64,000 nt of DNA from Olleya sp. YS. GTDB lineage: Bacteria > Bacteroidota > Bacteroidia > Flavobacteriales > Flavobacteriaceae. How positions within the stretch are numbered: the first letter of the stretch is position 1; every line of letters starts with the position of its first letter. Below the pieces are notes generated by a model. It did no database searches, was not told the DNA's origin, and saw nothing but the letters and a program-made list of their open reading frames with translations. Below, piece by piece: positions 8,484 through 19,345 of the stretch. The position numbers were made by a program, and so were the translations under genes. The stretch covers positions 1,028,001 to 1,092,000 of the forward strand of contig NZ_CP121685.1 in NCBI RefSeq assembly GCF_029760915.1, written 5' to 3'.

Positions 8484-10064
8484 CTAGTTTCTATACTTAG
8501 CAGATAAGTCTTTTGCTACAGTCATTAAAGTATCTGTAACCTCATCTGTTAATTTTCCTGCTTTTAAAGTATCTAAAACACCTCTGTGTTTAGCGTTTAA
8601 GAACTCTAGGTAATCACGTTCAAATTCTTTTACTTTTTCAACTGGTACGTCTTTTAATAAGTTTTTAGAACCTGCGTAGATTATTGCTACTTGGTCTTCT
8701 ACTGTAAACGGATCGTTTTGAGCTTGCTTTAAGATCTCTACGTTACGTTTTCCTTTATTAATTACGTTTAATGTTACAGCATCTAGATCTGAACCAAATT
8801 TAGCAAACGCTTCTAATTCGCGGAATTGTGCTTGGTCTAATTTTAATGTTCCAGATACTTTTTTCATAGATTTAATCTGTGCGTTACCACCAACACGTGA
8901 TACCGAAATACCTACGTTAATTGCTGGACGTACACCAGAGTTAAATAAATCTCCATCTAAGAAGATTTGTCCATCTGTAATAGAAATTACATTTGTTGGA
9001 ATATATGCTGATACGTCACCTGCTTGTGTTTCGATAATTGGTAATGCTGTTAAAGAACCACCACCTTTTACGATTGGTTTTAATGACTCTGGTAGGTCAT
9101 TCATTTCTTTAGCAATTGCATCATTATCAATAATTTTTGCAGAACGCTCTAATAATCTTGAGTGTAAGTAGAAAACGTCTCCTGGATACGCCTCACGTCC
9201 TGGTGGACGACGTAATAATAAAGATACCTCACGATACGCAACTGCTTGTTTTGATAAATCATCAAATACAATTAATGCTGGACGACCAGTATCTCTAAAA
9301 TATTCTCCAATAGATGCTCCTGTCATTGGTGCATACACTTGCATTGCAGCAGGATCTGATGCATTTGCAGCTACTATTGTTGTGTATGCTAAAGCGCCTT
9401 TTTCTTCTAAAGTTTTAGCAATGTTTGCTACTGTTGATGCTTTTTGCCCAACTGCAACATATATACAATATACTGGGTTACCAGCATCGTAAAATTCTTT
9501 TTGATTTAAAATCGCATCAATACAAACGGTAGTTTTACCTGTTTGACGGTCACCAATGACTAACTCACGTTGACCTCTACCTACAGGAATCATTGCATCA
9601 ATTGCTTTAATACCTGTTTGTAATGGTTCTGTTACTGGCTCTCTGTAAATAACTCCAGGTGCTTTACGCTCTAAAGGCATTTCATAAGTGTCACCAGTGA
9701 TTGGTCCTTTACCATCAATTGGGTTACCTAAAGTATCTACAACACGTCCAACAATACCTTCACCTACATTAATAGAGGCAATACGGTTAGTACGTTTTAC
9801 TGTAGATCCTTCTCTAACTCCTACTGAAGTTCCTAACAATACAATACCTACGTTATCTTCTTCAAGATTAAGTACGATACCTTCTAATCCGCCATCAAAT
9901 TCTACTAACTCACCATATTGTGCATTAGATAATCCGTAAGCACGAACGATACCATCACCTACTGTTAATACTGTTCCAACTTCGTCTAATGAAGCGCTAG
10001 CTTCAAAACCTGATAACTGTTGTTTTAAGATTGCTGATACTTCAGCTGGTTTTACTTCTGCCAT
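8484..10064 (-). CDS. atpA: ATP synthase F1 subunit alpha
   Basis: This is the regulatory nucleotide-binding subunit of the F1 hexamer. The protein has 526 residues. It shows the beta-barrel N-terminal domain, the P-loop GDRQTGKT (171-178), the Walker B region [11 protein letters not shown], and the alpha-subunit signature [14 protein letters not shown] in the C-terminal half. It lies 6 bases downstream of atpH, which suggests translational coupling, and 75 bases before atpG. Confidence 0.99.
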   Translation of the reverse strand: MAEVKPAEVSAILKQQLSGFEASASLDEVGTVLTVGDGIVRAYGLSNAQYGELVEFDGGLEGIVLNLEEDNVGIVLLGTSVGVREGSTVKRTNRIASINVGEGIVGRVVDTLGNPIDGKGPITGDTYEMPLERKAPGVIYREPVTEPLQTGIKAIDAMIPVGRGQRELVIGDRQTGKTTVCIDAILNQKEFYDAGNPVYCIYVAVGQKASTVANIAKTLEEKGALAYTTIVAANASDPAAMQVYAPMTGASIGEYFRDTGRPALIVFDDLSKQAVAYREVSLLLRRPPGREAYPGDVFYLHSRLLERSAKIIDNDAIAKEMNDLPESLKPIVKGGGSLTALPIIETQAGDVSAYIPTNVISITDGQIFLDGDLFNSGVRPAINVGISVSRVGGNAQIKSMKKVSGTLKLDQAQFRELEAFAKFGSDLDAVTLNVINKGKRNVEILKQAQNDPFTVEDQVAIIYAGSKNLLKDVPVEKVKEFERDYLEFLNAKHRGVLDTLKAGKLTDEVTDTLMTVAKDLSAKYRN

Positions 10065-10070
10065 TTTATT

Positions 10071-10607
10071 TTAATTTAAAGTAAATTCTCTTTTTAATTT
10101 ATTTAATTGGTTAGCGATACTTGCGTTATACTCTGTATCTCCAACTCTTAATATGAAACCACCTAAAATGCTTTCATCTACTATATTTTTAATTGCAGTG
10201 TCTTTTCCTGTTAACTCTTTAACTTTTGCTAAAACTTTAGTTTCTAAAGCATCCGTTAATGGTACTGCTGTAGTCACAATTGCAATTTGACTTCCTTTTT
10301 GTTCTTCAAACAACCTTGTATAAGTTGATGCCACTTCTGGTAATAATGAAGTACGCTTATTAGCAATAAGTACGTCTATTAAATTGGTTGTTGCTTCGTT
10401 AGAATTTTTAAAAATTTCTAATAATGCAGACTTTTTAACTGACGAACGTATTACAGGACTGTAAAGCATATCTTTTAAGTCTTTACTTTGCGCTACAGTA
10501 TTTGTAATTAGCTCCATATCAGAATTGACAACCTCAGCGGATTTCTTTTCTGTTGCTAAGCCAAGTACTGCTTTTGCGTAACGTATTGCTGCTCTTTCTC
10601 CTGCCAT
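10071..10607 (-). CDS. atpH: ATP synthase F1 subunit delta
   Basis: Subunit delta joins the peripheral stalk to the top of F1 (the OSCP homologue). The protein has 178 residues. The N-terminal helical domain begins ERAAIRYAKAVLGLA, and the C-terminal part carries the family's ILGGFILRVGD motif (about 146-156). It lies 7 bases after atpF and 6 bases before atpA, in the standard order. Confidence 0.97.
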   Translation of the reverse strand: MAGERAAIRYAKAVLGLATEKKSAEVVNSDMELITNTVAQSKDLKDMLYSPVIRSSVKKSALLEIFKNSNEATTNLIDVLIANKRTSLLPEVASTYTRLFEEQKGSQIAIVTTAVPLTDALETKVLAKVKELTGKDTAIKNIVDESILGGFILRVGDTEYNASIANQLNKLKREFTLN

Positions 10608-10614
10608 CTTTTGA

Positions 10615-11115
10615 CTAGTTTAATTTTGCATCACCTAACATAGACTCTACTAACTCTAATTGTTTGTCTTTGTTAGATAATTCTTGACGTACTACTTTTT
10701 CTGCAATCTCGATAGAAAGACTAGATACATGACTTTTTAATTCAGCCATAGCAGATTTTTTTTCGCTTTCAATAGCAGCTTGTGCTTGAGCAATCATGTT
10801 GTTTGCTTGCGTTTGAGCTTCTGTTTTAGCGTCGTCAATCATTTTATTTTTAAGTTCTCTAGCTTCTTTAAGCATAGCTTCACGTTCTGCACGTGCTTCT
10901 TTTAATAACTTATCGTTATCTGCTTGAAGATTTTGCATTTCTAACTTTGCTTTTTCTGCAGCGTCTAATGCATCTTGAATACCTTCTTCTCTTTCATTTA
11001 AAGAATTTAAAATAGGTTTCCACGCAAATTTTACCATTAAAAAGATTAATAGTAATAATAATATAGTTTGAACTACAAATAGTCCTGGTGAAAAATCATT
11101 TAATAACTTGTCCAT
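10615..11115 (-). CDS. atpF: ATP synthase F0 subunit b
   Basis: Subunit b is the peripheral-stalk subunit. The protein has 166 residues with one membrane helix near the N-terminus (about 12-31), the conserved FAWKPI just after it, and then a long charged alpha-helix (about 40-150) rich in Ala, Glu, Lys and Gln that dimerises along the enzyme. The start is ATG 11115. It is separated from atpE by a 94-base gap that holds a strong hairpin (11154-11193). Confidence 0.97.
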   Translation of the reverse strand: MDKLLNDFSPGLFVVQTILLLLLIFLMVKFAWKPILNSLNEREEGIQDALDAAEKAKLEMQNLQADNDKLLKEARAEREAMLKEARELKNKMIDDAKTEAQTQANNMIAQAQAAIESEKKSAMAELKSHVSSLSIEIAEKVVRQELSNKDKQLELVESMLGDAKLN

Positions 11116-11153
11116 ACTTAAGTGTATTTGAAATTTTTTCTTTTTTTAATTTA

Positions 11154-11193
11154 AAAACACAACCTGCAACCAACCGTTGCAGATGTGTGTTTT
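11154..11193 (-). promoter_or_regulatory. Intercistronic hairpin between atpE and atpF
   Basis: The outer arms AAAACACA (11154-11161) and TGTGTTTT (11186-11193) and the inner arms TGCAAC (11165-11170) and GTTGCA (11176-11181) form a long, slightly bulged hairpin. On the transcript it lies just after the atpE stop codon and is followed by a short U-run. It may be an mRNA-stabilising or partial-termination element that raises atpE output over the downstream genes. Confidence 0.6.
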
Positions 11194-11209
11194 ATAGTTT
11201 GTTTGCTGC

Positions 11210-12627
<1,418 letters not shown>

Positions 12628-12667
12628 TGTTAAAAAAATCAAAAAAACCGCGTTTTTAAATTCCGTG

Positions 12668-12675
12668 CAAAGGTA
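12668..12675 (-). promoter_or_regulatory. Probable -7 promoter element for atpB
   Basis: The minus strand reads TACCTTTG, a match to the Bacteroidota -7 consensus TAnnTTTG, about 41 bases before the atpB ATG. No clear -33 TTG was found at the right distance, so this is tentative. Confidence 0.45.
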
Positions 12676-12723
12676 GGTAATTATTTGAAAATAAATTTAA
12701 TTTTTCTTGAATAACTTTTTAGA

Positions 12724-13110
12724 CTATTTTTTGTTTAAAATATTAGCTATAAAATACACTTCAAGAAACAGAAATAGAAATAGTGGAATTAACAAATTAA
12801 AGCTTTCCATTCTGGTTAAATCATCAAGTTTAAATATGGAATCTTTGAAAACGATTGCAAAAAACAACACTTTGGTAATAAGTGCAAAAATATACAAGAA
12901 CCCTAGTTGTGTTTGCCATTTAGAAGAATTTGAAAGCAGTAAAAAAAGAGCACTTATTATAAAAGAAAATACAAAATGAAACGTATAAACTGGTAACAAC
13001 AAAAACCTTAGATAAATAGAATTACTATTTAGTATGTAATCATGCAATACATAAGTTGCTACAAACAGCACTAGAAAAGCCAATAGAAAAAAAATAATTT
13101 TTTTAATCAT
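12724..13110 (-). CDS. Small four-helix membrane protein of the atp operon (DUF6168-like)
   Basis: The protein has 128 residues and is very hydrophobic, with about four membrane segments (roughly 5-25, 33-60, 70-90, 104-124) and a Lys-rich start. It sits between the atpZ-like gene (8-base overlap) and atpB, the place where other bacteria keep atpI. I believe it belongs to DUF6168, a flavobacterial family seen next to atpB, but this is from memory. A role as an assembly factor for the c-ring or F0 is inferred from position only. Confidence 0.7.
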   Translation of the reverse strand: MIKKIIFFLLAFLVLFVATYVLHDYILNSNSIYLRFLLLPVYTFHFVFSFIISALFLLLSNSSKWQTQLGFLYIFALITKVLFFAIVFKDSIFKLDDLTRMESFNLLIPLFLFLFLEVYFIANILNKK

Positions 13111-13327
13111 TGTCCTTAGATAGTTTTAAAACTTGACTGATAACTAAGTACATAGATATAAAAACCGCTAGAAGCGTTACAACATTTTCCCAATAGGTGG
13201 TTTGGTATTTAGTGTCTAACCATTCTCCAAAAAGATTTCCCAACCATATAGTGGCTCCCATTTGGAAACCTACAGCAATAAATCTAACGTAAGGCTTAGG
13301 CTGTTTTTTGGGTTTTGGATCCGCCAT
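13103..13327 (-). CDS. AtpZ/AtpI family F0F1 assembly protein
   Basis: The protein has 74 residues: a basic, Pro-rich start, a helix containing VGFQMGATIWLGNLFGEWLD (about 17-36), and a second membrane helix (about 46-66). The glycine-rich first helix followed by GEWLD is typical of the AtpZ/AtpI group, small proteins encoded ahead of atpB and linked to c-ring assembly or Mg2+ handling. Its start lies inside the 3' end of the bactofilin gene (32-base overlap), so the two are probably translationally coupled. Confidence 0.85.
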   Translation of the reverse strand: MADPKPKKQPKPYVRFIAVGFQMGATIWLGNLFGEWLDTKYQTTYWENVVTLLAVFISMYLVISQVLKLSKDND

Positions 13328-13682
13328 TTAAGTCTTTTACTGTGGTTTTCATAACACACGTTACATTAAAGGTTGCTCCAGGTTCTACTGCTAGTTTTTG
13401 AGTTACAACATCACCTTCTATATGTGCAGTAGATTTTAACGTTAATGTTTCTGTTAACTCTAATGTTCCGTTTAATTTTCCTTCAAAATGCGCGTTGCTA
13501 CATTTGAGTTTTCCAATAATTTCGCCATCTTTACCAATGACTACTTTTCCTGTTGTTTCAATATTACCTTCTATAATTCCGTCAATACGTAAGTCGCCTT
13601 CACTATAAAAGTCTCCAACTATTTTTGTGCCTTTTGCAATAATATTTTGAATAGAAAATTGCTCTTGCTGCTTATTTTTCAT
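13296..13682 (-). CDS. Bactofilin (polymer-forming cytoskeletal protein)
   Basis: The protein has 128 residues. From about residue 18 it shows the bactofilin beta-helix: repeated short strands with alternating Gly and hydrophobic residues, such as KIVGDFYSEGDLRIDG and GNIETTGKVVIGKDG. Bactofilins polymerise without nucleotide and act as scaffolds for cell shape, motility or envelope machines. It lies 12 bases downstream of the PorW/SprE gene and overlaps the atpZ-like gene, so envelope scaffolding and ATP synthase genes share a transcript here. Confidence 0.92.
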   Translation of the reverse strand: MKNKQQEQFSIQNIIAKGTKIVGDFYSEGDLRIDGIIEGNIETTGKVVIGKDGEIIGKLKCSNAHFEGKLNGTLELTETLTLKSTAHIEGDVVTQKLAVEPGATFNVTCVMKTTVKDLNGGSKTQKTA

Positions 13683-13694
13683 GGTTTAGGGAGA

Positions 13695-16241
13695 TTATTT
13701 ATTTGCTAGATATTCATTTAAATTTTTATGAATTTGAAGCGTTTTGTAATTGTCCGAAGAAATGCCAAAGTACGGTCTGGTTATTTTGTACTTGTCTTCA
13801 GTGTTTACAATATCTGCAAATCCTTTTGCGCCTTCCACACTTTTTAAACCATGAACCACAATAAAAGTAGTCTCTGGATTAAAAACATCTATAGATGTTG
13901 TTAAATCGTAATATTCAATTTTGGGTGTGATGTCGTCTAATGTTTTTTTAAAATCACTAATTGCTTCAGTTTTATTTTTATCAAACTGGAAAACGACTTT
14001 AAACGAAGACGATTCTGCATCTGGTTTAAAGGTTTTATCGCTAACCGATTTTAAGCTGTTAACAATTGCTTGCGCTTGTAGTCCTTCTTCTGTGTTTGCA
14101 AATGCCAATGCCACGTCATTTAGACCGTCCATATAAGCTTGATAACCATTTAATCTTCCATTTGCTGTAGCTTTAAGTAATGCAAACTTTGGTACGATTG
14201 CATCTCCATCAAAAAACTGCATGTATTGGTTTGATTTGGCAATAACTTGAGCATAATCTTGATTTTCTAGGAGTTTGTATGTAGCATCATAAAGGCTTTC
14301 GGGACTACTTTCATCTTTGGTTGCTGCTAATTCAGGATTTTTTAATATTTCTGCATATCTAGAACTTGCATAATTTGAAATGATATCTGTTTTTGTTGTT
14401 AGTGCTTCTTGCTCTTCGCCTAAAATTTCATAGATTTTATACAAATTATATTTAGCAGGTAGTATTAGCTTATTATCAGGATTACTAGCTAATAAGTTTA
14501 AAAATTTACTTTTTGACAATCTATATTCTTTAAATTTTTCTTTATAAATCAACCCTAATTGGTAGTATGCGTAATTGCGCTCTTTTCTGATGCTATCCAA
14601 TTCTACTTTTGCAGAAGGAATTTGAGTCATGTAATACTGTGGGTCTAAAAAGGTTTCGTCTAATCCATTATCCGTTATAACATCTGGTCCAGTTTGATCA
14701 TTAAAACCTCCTGTTCTTGTAGAAGACCATCTCCAATTATCTTCGTTTTTTCGGTCTCCCCAAACACGTGTAAACTCATTTTTACCGTAAGCTACTGTAC
14801 TTGGATTGTAAAAATAAAAATTTGATGCCGCTCCAGGCAACCCTCCTCTAGGCTTGGTTACATTATTTGTAGGAATATTGGTTGTTGCTAAGCCTTTTTT
14901 ACGTGCTTCAATTTCTAAACGTTCTTTTTCTTGTTCAGCTTTTTGTCTAAGTTCAGCTGTATATTCTGTAAAAAAGGTTAAACGTTCAGCTTCACTCATT
15001 TTTACTAGCTTTAAAATACTATCGTTAGTTTCTGCTAAGCCTTCATAATATATAACATCATCTAAGTTTTCGCGTTTACGCTTGATGGTTCTGTAAGGCT
15101 TACTATTTTCTACCATACTTATCATTGTACTATCAAAATAGGCACCTGCTATTTTATACTTGTTTCTGTCAAAATAAAAATCGCCTAAAGTCTCGTAGTT
15201 TTTGGCAATTAATATTTTATCTAGGGAGTTTTGTCTCAACGATTTATTATAATACGCAACCGCTAATGAATCGAACTTATTTGTTAGATGAAACTGAGCA
15301 ATTTGATGATAAATTTTATCTAAATACGGACGGTTTTCTCTGTCTTTTTCAAGCTTAGTTAAATGCTTTAAAAAGGCTACTTTATCTCCTTTTTCGTAAT
15401 CAAAATTCTTAGCTTTTTCAACTTCTGCTGCCATTAGATAACGACGTGGAATTTTTCTGTTTAACTCAATAACCTCATTAAACGCTAGGTTTGCGCTGTC
15501 TTTGTAGGTTAATGCATTATACAATTGCCCTTTTATAAAATGAAAGCGTCCTTTTTCGTCATTTTTTTTAGTGGCTTTAGCAGCAATTTTAATTTGAGTT
15601 AAAGCACTGTCTAAAGATTTTATGTTAATGTAAGCTTGAGCCAAAATAGATGTTGCATCTGCTAGTTCTTGATCCTCTAATTCTTCCTGCTCTAAAAGTC
15701 TCTTAAGGTTTTTTATGGCTAGCTCATCGTTTTCCAGACGAATATTGGTTTTTTCTCTCCAAACTTTAGCGGTATTAATTTTATCTGACGCTGGATATTT
15801 GTAAAGTATATAGTTAAACGCTTCTAAAGCTGGCACAAAGCGTTGATCAAAATATCTGGCTTCACCTAATAATAAATAGGCTTCGTCAATTTGTGGGTTA
15901 TATTCTTTACCTTGAATATTCATCCCATGTTTTTGGATAGCTTTTACTGCTTTTTCTTCTGCTGTGGTAAAATCTTGGTTTTTAGACTGTCCAGGTAAGA
16001 CGATGTCTTCTTCAATTTGCATACGCTCCACTGGAAGGATGTCCCAATAGTTGTCTTTGTAGCCATTATTTAAACTTTGACGACCTTGCTCCAACGCGTT
16101 ATATCCATTGAAAAGTGCATTGTACTCTGCTGTAACCGCATGGAAATTACGATTAATGAAGCTGTTTTTTTTTCTGGAACAACTGGTTACAGTTGCTAAA
16201 GCAAGAACAGAAATTAGAGAGATTTTATGTGCTATTTTCAA
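13695..16241 (-). CDS. porW: Type IX secretion / gliding motility TPR lipoprotein PorW/SprE
   Basis: The protein has 848 residues with lipobox VTSC (Cys21) and a long series of TPR-like helices, interrupted near the middle by a Gly/Asn/Trp-rich loop. The segment after the lipobox (RNFHAVTAEYNALFNGYNALEQG) is what I recognise as the start of PorW/SprE. This lipoprotein is needed for the type IX secretion system in Porphyromonas and for gliding in Flavobacterium johnsoniae, linking the outer and inner parts of the machine. The start codon is TTG at 16241; no ATG lies nearby. It implies that other T9SS genes exist elsewhere in the genome. Confidence 0.87.
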   Translation of the reverse strand: MKIAHKISLISVLALATVTSCSRKKNSFINRNFHAVTAEYNALFNGYNALEQGRQSLNNGYKDNYWDILPVERMQIEEDIVLPGQSKNQDFTTAEEKAVKAIQKHGMNIQGKEYNPQIDEAYLLLGEARYFDQRFVPALEAFNYILYKYPASDKINTAKVWREKTNIRLENDELAIKNLKRLLEQEELEDQELADATSILAQAYINIKSLDSALTQIKIAAKATKKNDEKGRFHFIKGQLYNALTYKDSANLAFNEVIELNRKIPRRYLMAAEVEKAKNFDYEKGDKVAFLKHLTKLEKDRENRPYLDKIYHQIAQFHLTNKFDSLAVAYYNKSLRQNSLDKILIAKNYETLGDFYFDRNKYKIAGAYFDSTMISMVENSKPYRTIKRKRENLDDVIYYEGLAETNDSILKLVKMSEAERLTFFTEYTAELRQKAEQEKERLEIEARKKGLATTNIPTNNVTKPRGGLPGAASNFYFYNPSTVAYGKNEFTRVWGDRKNEDNWRWSSTRTGGFNDQTGPDVITDNGLDETFLDPQYYMTQIPSAKVELDSIRKERNYAYYQLGLIYKEKFKEYRLSKSKFLNLLASNPDNKLILPAKYNLYKIYEILGEEQEALTTKTDIISNYASSRYAEILKNPELAATKDESSPESLYDATYKLLENQDYAQVIAKSNQYMQFFDGDAIVPKFALLKATANGRLNGYQAYMDGLNDVALAFANTEEGLQAQAIVNSLKSVSDKTFKPDAESSSFKVVFQFDKNKTEAISDFKKTLDDITPKIEYYDLTTSIDVFNPETTFIVVHGLKSVEGAKGFADIVNTEDKYKITRPYFGISSDNYKTLQIHKNLNEYLANK

Positions 16242-16345
16242 TGCTGGTTTATTTTTACGTATTACATAAACTCCTTGTAAGCATTTTTATTATATTAAAA
16301 TGGCTCACAAGTGGGTAAAAATAAGCATCTTTTTGTCTTTTTGCC

Positions 16346-16374
16346 AAAAAAAGGACTGAAAGTTCAAAGGTCCT
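16346..16374 (-). terminator. Probable terminator after the ABC transporter ATPase gene
   Basis: On the minus strand AGGAC (from 16374) pairs with GTCCT (16356-16352) around a 13-base loop, followed by a run of seven T (16352-16346). The stem is short, so strength is uncertain, but the position 20 bases after the stop codon fits. Confidence 0.55.
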
Positions 16375-16392
16375 AATAGAACTAAGCGGATT

Positions 16393-17103
16393 TTATTCTT
16401 GATTTATTGCTCCACCAAAATGTGCTTCTAACTCTTTTAAAGTTGCTTGACTAGTTTGGATATCTTTAATGACATGACCTTTTTCTAGGACTACAATACG
16501 CTCGCAAACCTCTGTAACATGCATTAAATCGTGACTAGACACTAAAACAGTAGTCCCTTGTTTTTCGGCTAGGTTTTTAATAATTTTTTTTAATCTTATT
16601 TGTGTTGTTGGATCTAAGTTTGCAAAAGGCTCATCCAATACAATAACTTCAGGATTACCAATTAAAGCAGCAACAATCCCTGCTTTTTTCTGATTTCCTT
16701 TACTTAAATCGCGAAGGTATTTTTTCTTACCAATGACTTCGCCATTAAAAAACTCTTCAAATTGAGATAAAAAAGATTTGACGTCTGCTTTATTCATTCC
16801 TCTTAAGTCGCCAATAAAATCAAAATATTCTTCTGGTGTTAAATAGGTAATTAAAAACGATTCGTCTATAAAAGAGCCTGTAAATGTTTTCCATTCTTCG
16901 CTTGTATTTACAACAATATTATTGTTGGTGATTTTACCTGTTGTTGGTCTAATTAAATCTAATAAAATATTAAATAATGTTGTTTTTCCTGCACCATTAT
17001 TACCCACTAATCCAAAGCTTTGTCCTGTTGGGATATCAATGTTTGAAACATTTAAAACTTCTACTCCTCTATATTTTTTTGATATATTATTTATTGTAAT
17101 CAT
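16393..17103 (-). CDS. ABC transporter ATP-binding protein
   Basis: The protein has 236 residues with Walker A GNNGAGKT (34-41), a slightly unusual signature LSKGNQKK in place of LSGGQ, Walker B VIVLDEP, and the switch histidine in SSHD. It powers an ABC exporter whose membrane partner is the DUF5687 protein encoded 24 bases upstream. The unit PadR regulator, small membrane protein, DUF5687, ATPase runs from 19714 to 16393. The cargo is unknown; exporters of this kind often remove lipids or peptides. Confidence 0.92.
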   Translation of the reverse strand: MITINNISKKYRGVEVLNVSNIDIPTGQSFGLVGNNGAGKTTLFNILLDLIRPTTGKITNNNIVVNTSEEWKTFTGSFIDESFLITYLTPEEYFDFIGDLRGMNKADVKSFLSQFEEFFNGEVIGKKKYLRDLSKGNQKKAGIVAALIGNPEVIVLDEPFANLDPTTQIRLKKIIKNLAEKQGTTVLVSSHDLMHVTEVCERIVVLEKGHVIKDIQTSQATLKELEAHFGGAINQE

Positions 17104-17127
17104 AATTGTTTGTCTTTAAATATTGAA

Positions 17128-18597
17128 TTACTCTTCTTTTCCAAAAGCAGCGACCATTTCATGTTTGTCTTTGAGGTATTTGTTTTCAATGACATTCATA
17201 ACATAATTTTTAAAAATTAATCCTAAAACACCAATAGTTGCTACTGCAATAAATCCAGAGTTTTGCCCAACAAACTTGTTAAATACCCAAAACACAAGCA
17301 TTGGAAATAGCATTAGTGGAATAATAATTATAAATTGGGTTGCACTGGTCCCTTGTGTATTGCCAAACCCGCTTTTATTTAAGTCTATTCGTTTTCGGTT
17401 AAAAGAACCTGCAAACAGTAAAAACAGTGAGTTAAACCCTATGTTAAAAATGGCTCCAGCAGTAATCATTAAAAATACATCTAAACCAAAATATAAATAC
17501 GGAATGCTTAAAAAGTATAAGATAGCTGTCATAGATACCATCAATACCCATTTAGATTCTAAAAATTTTCTGTATCTAAAACTCTGGGTCATTAACATTT
17601 TATAATGTGCACTATCCCAAGCTGGTATAAATTGTCCATAGTTTAAGGTAAAACCACCAGTGACAAATAATGCTGCAAACATTAGCATTGCTGGCATCTT
17701 TGTACTATATATATCATTTGTAAAGAAGATTAATCCGTAAAAAAGAAACAAAAAAGACATTAAAAACACCGTTTTAGTTCGTTTATTTCTCCAAATTAAT
17801 CTGATGTCATTTTTTATAAATGGTGCAACGTCTCCAAACTTATCAGCCCAAGATAAATCAACAGAATTAGCCTCTTTTACTTTGGTTGCAACAGCTTCAT
17901 CCAAATAGACTAGATGACGTAATTGCTTGTAGTTTAAGTAATATAGAATAGCCAAAATGATAATTATCGATAACGAATATATTGGATGAGCATAAATAGC
18001 ATCAAACACTTGACCGCCTAAACCAACAACATCGAAAATTTCGAATTTTTGCAAACCAATTAAACTTACTAATACAACAACAATACCTACTAAAGCTACA
18101 TTGTTTTTATTAATCAAGAAATTTAAAAAGTTAGCTGATTGAATAATTAAAATCATGGCAAACAACCATCCTAAAACTCCTATTACATTATAGCCTTCTT
18201 TTATTAATACTATCGAAAACGGTATGTAAAAAAACAAGCCTAAAATATTAAACCCAGAAAAAGCAGACTTACCTAAAACGTAATGCACTAAAGTGCTTTT
18301 TTTTATAGGTAGTGTTAGTAATGGTTTAATATTCATTACTGGTAACTTCTGCATTAAATATCTAAAAATTAAATCTCCTAAAATGGCAAAAAGTAAAAAC
18401 GAATTTACTATTTGCAAAGGATCAGAATCTGGAAATTCTTTTTTAATAAGATAATATCCACCAATACCTATAGCTAAAAAAGAAAGTATAATATATAGTG
18501 CAAAAAAGCCCATAATTATTTTAACTGCTAGGCTTTTGCCAAAACTAGCCGAACGAACAAAAGACTTCCATTCTAAACTTAAAAATTTACCTATCAT
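17128..18597 (-). CDS. DUF5687 family ABC transporter permease
   Basis: The protein has 489 residues with about 10-12 hydrophobic segments and few charged loops apart from a cytoplasmic stretch near 230-275 (WADKFGDVAPFIKNDIRLIWRNKRTK). The IKNDIRLIWRNKRTK region, a helix before the second bundle, is typical of ABC-2-like permeases, and the protein fits DUF5687 as I recall it. It pairs with the ATPase gene 24 bases downstream. The substrate cannot be told from the sequence. Confidence 0.85.
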   Translation of the reverse strand: MIGKFLSLEWKSFVRSASFGKSLAVKIIMGFFALYIILSFLAIGIGGYYLIKKEFPDSDPLQIVNSFLLFAILGDLIFRYLMQKLPVMNIKPLLTLPIKKSTLVHYVLGKSAFSGFNILGLFFYIPFSIVLIKEGYNVIGVLGWLFAMILIIQSANFLNFLINKNNVALVGIVVVLVSLIGLQKFEIFDVVGLGGQVFDAIYAHPIYSLSIIIILAILYYLNYKQLRHLVYLDEAVATKVKEANSVDLSWADKFGDVAPFIKNDIRLIWRNKRTKTVFLMSFLFLFYGLIFFTNDIYSTKMPAMLMFAALFVTGGFTLNYGQFIPAWDSAHYKMLMTQSFRYRKFLESKWVLMVSMTAILYFLSIPYLYFGLDVFLMITAGAIFNIGFNSLFLLFAGSFNRKRIDLNKSGFGNTQGTSATQFIIIIPLMLFPMLVFWVFNKFVGQNSGFIAVATIGVLGLIFKNYVMNVIENKYLKDKHEMVAAFGKEE

Positions 18598-18717
18598 AGA
18601 AAACGGTTTTGGTTGGTTGTAATGTAAGTCTATAAAATTATGGATTTGTTACAAAATAATTTTTTTGGAAAGTTATATTTAGCAAGTATCTCAGCTTTGG
18701 TTAGTTGGATTTTCCTT

Positions 18718-19344
18718 TTAAAGAATCAACTTTGAATGCTTAATGATTTTAGACTTATTATCGTATACCTCAAAGTAACCTGCAACATTTGATAAAGTAC
18801 CTAAAAAGAAGTACAGAAAAAACATGTATGGATTTTCAAAAATGTAGTCTTTAACTAAGCTGAAACAATATAAAAATAGTGAAGGCAATGCCATTATTGA
18901 ATACAATGGTTGTGCAGCTTGAAGTTTTTTTAATGTTTTTCTGTGCTTTAAATGCGTTATATATGCGCTTATGTGAAAACAAGTCATCAATAAAAACAAA
19001 AATATACTAGCCTCTAAATAAACTTCTAGATTAATTAAGAATACCATTATTAGACCAAGAGAGATAGTAAACAAAACGTATTTAGGCTTATAAAAAAACA
19101 TGGCTAATCGTTTCCTTAATTGAGCTTGATAACTCCAGTGAATTGTTTTTTGACGTTGTTTTTCAAAGTTTTTTATAAACGTTACTTTTACATCTAGATA
19201 ATCTTCAAGCAATGCGTAATTGCTAGATTGTTCAAAATCTGAAGCTAGATGATCTATTAACTCTAATCTTACATCTACAAATTTTACCTTTAGATTAATA
19301 AGGTAATTATCGATTTGCTTTATTTGTTGGTTGGTTAATTTCAT
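18718..19344 (-). CDS. Uncharacterised membrane protein encoded after PadR
   Basis: The protein has 208 residues. A charged N-terminal half (1-85) begins LTNQQIKQIDNYLINLKVKF and contains LELIDHLASDFE; four hydrophobic segments follow (about 88-205). This two-part layout resembles the small membrane proteins often paired with PadR-like regulators (the DUF1700 or DUF1048 style), with the helical N-terminal part on the cytoplasmic side. The stop codon of padR and this start are separated by one base. It might sense a membrane signal for PadR, which is speculation. Function unknown. Confidence 0.65.
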   Translation of the reverse strand: MKLTNQQIKQIDNYLINLKVKFVDVRLELIDHLASDFEQSSNYALLEDYLDVKVTFIKNFEKQRQKTIHWSYQAQLRKRLAMFFYKPKYVLFTISLGLIMVFLINLEVYLEASIFLFLLMTCFHISAYITHLKHRKTLKKLQAAQPLYSIMALPSLFLYCFSLVKDYIFENPYMFFLYFFLGTLSNVAGYFEVYDNKSKIIKHSKLIL

Positions 19345-19345
19345 C

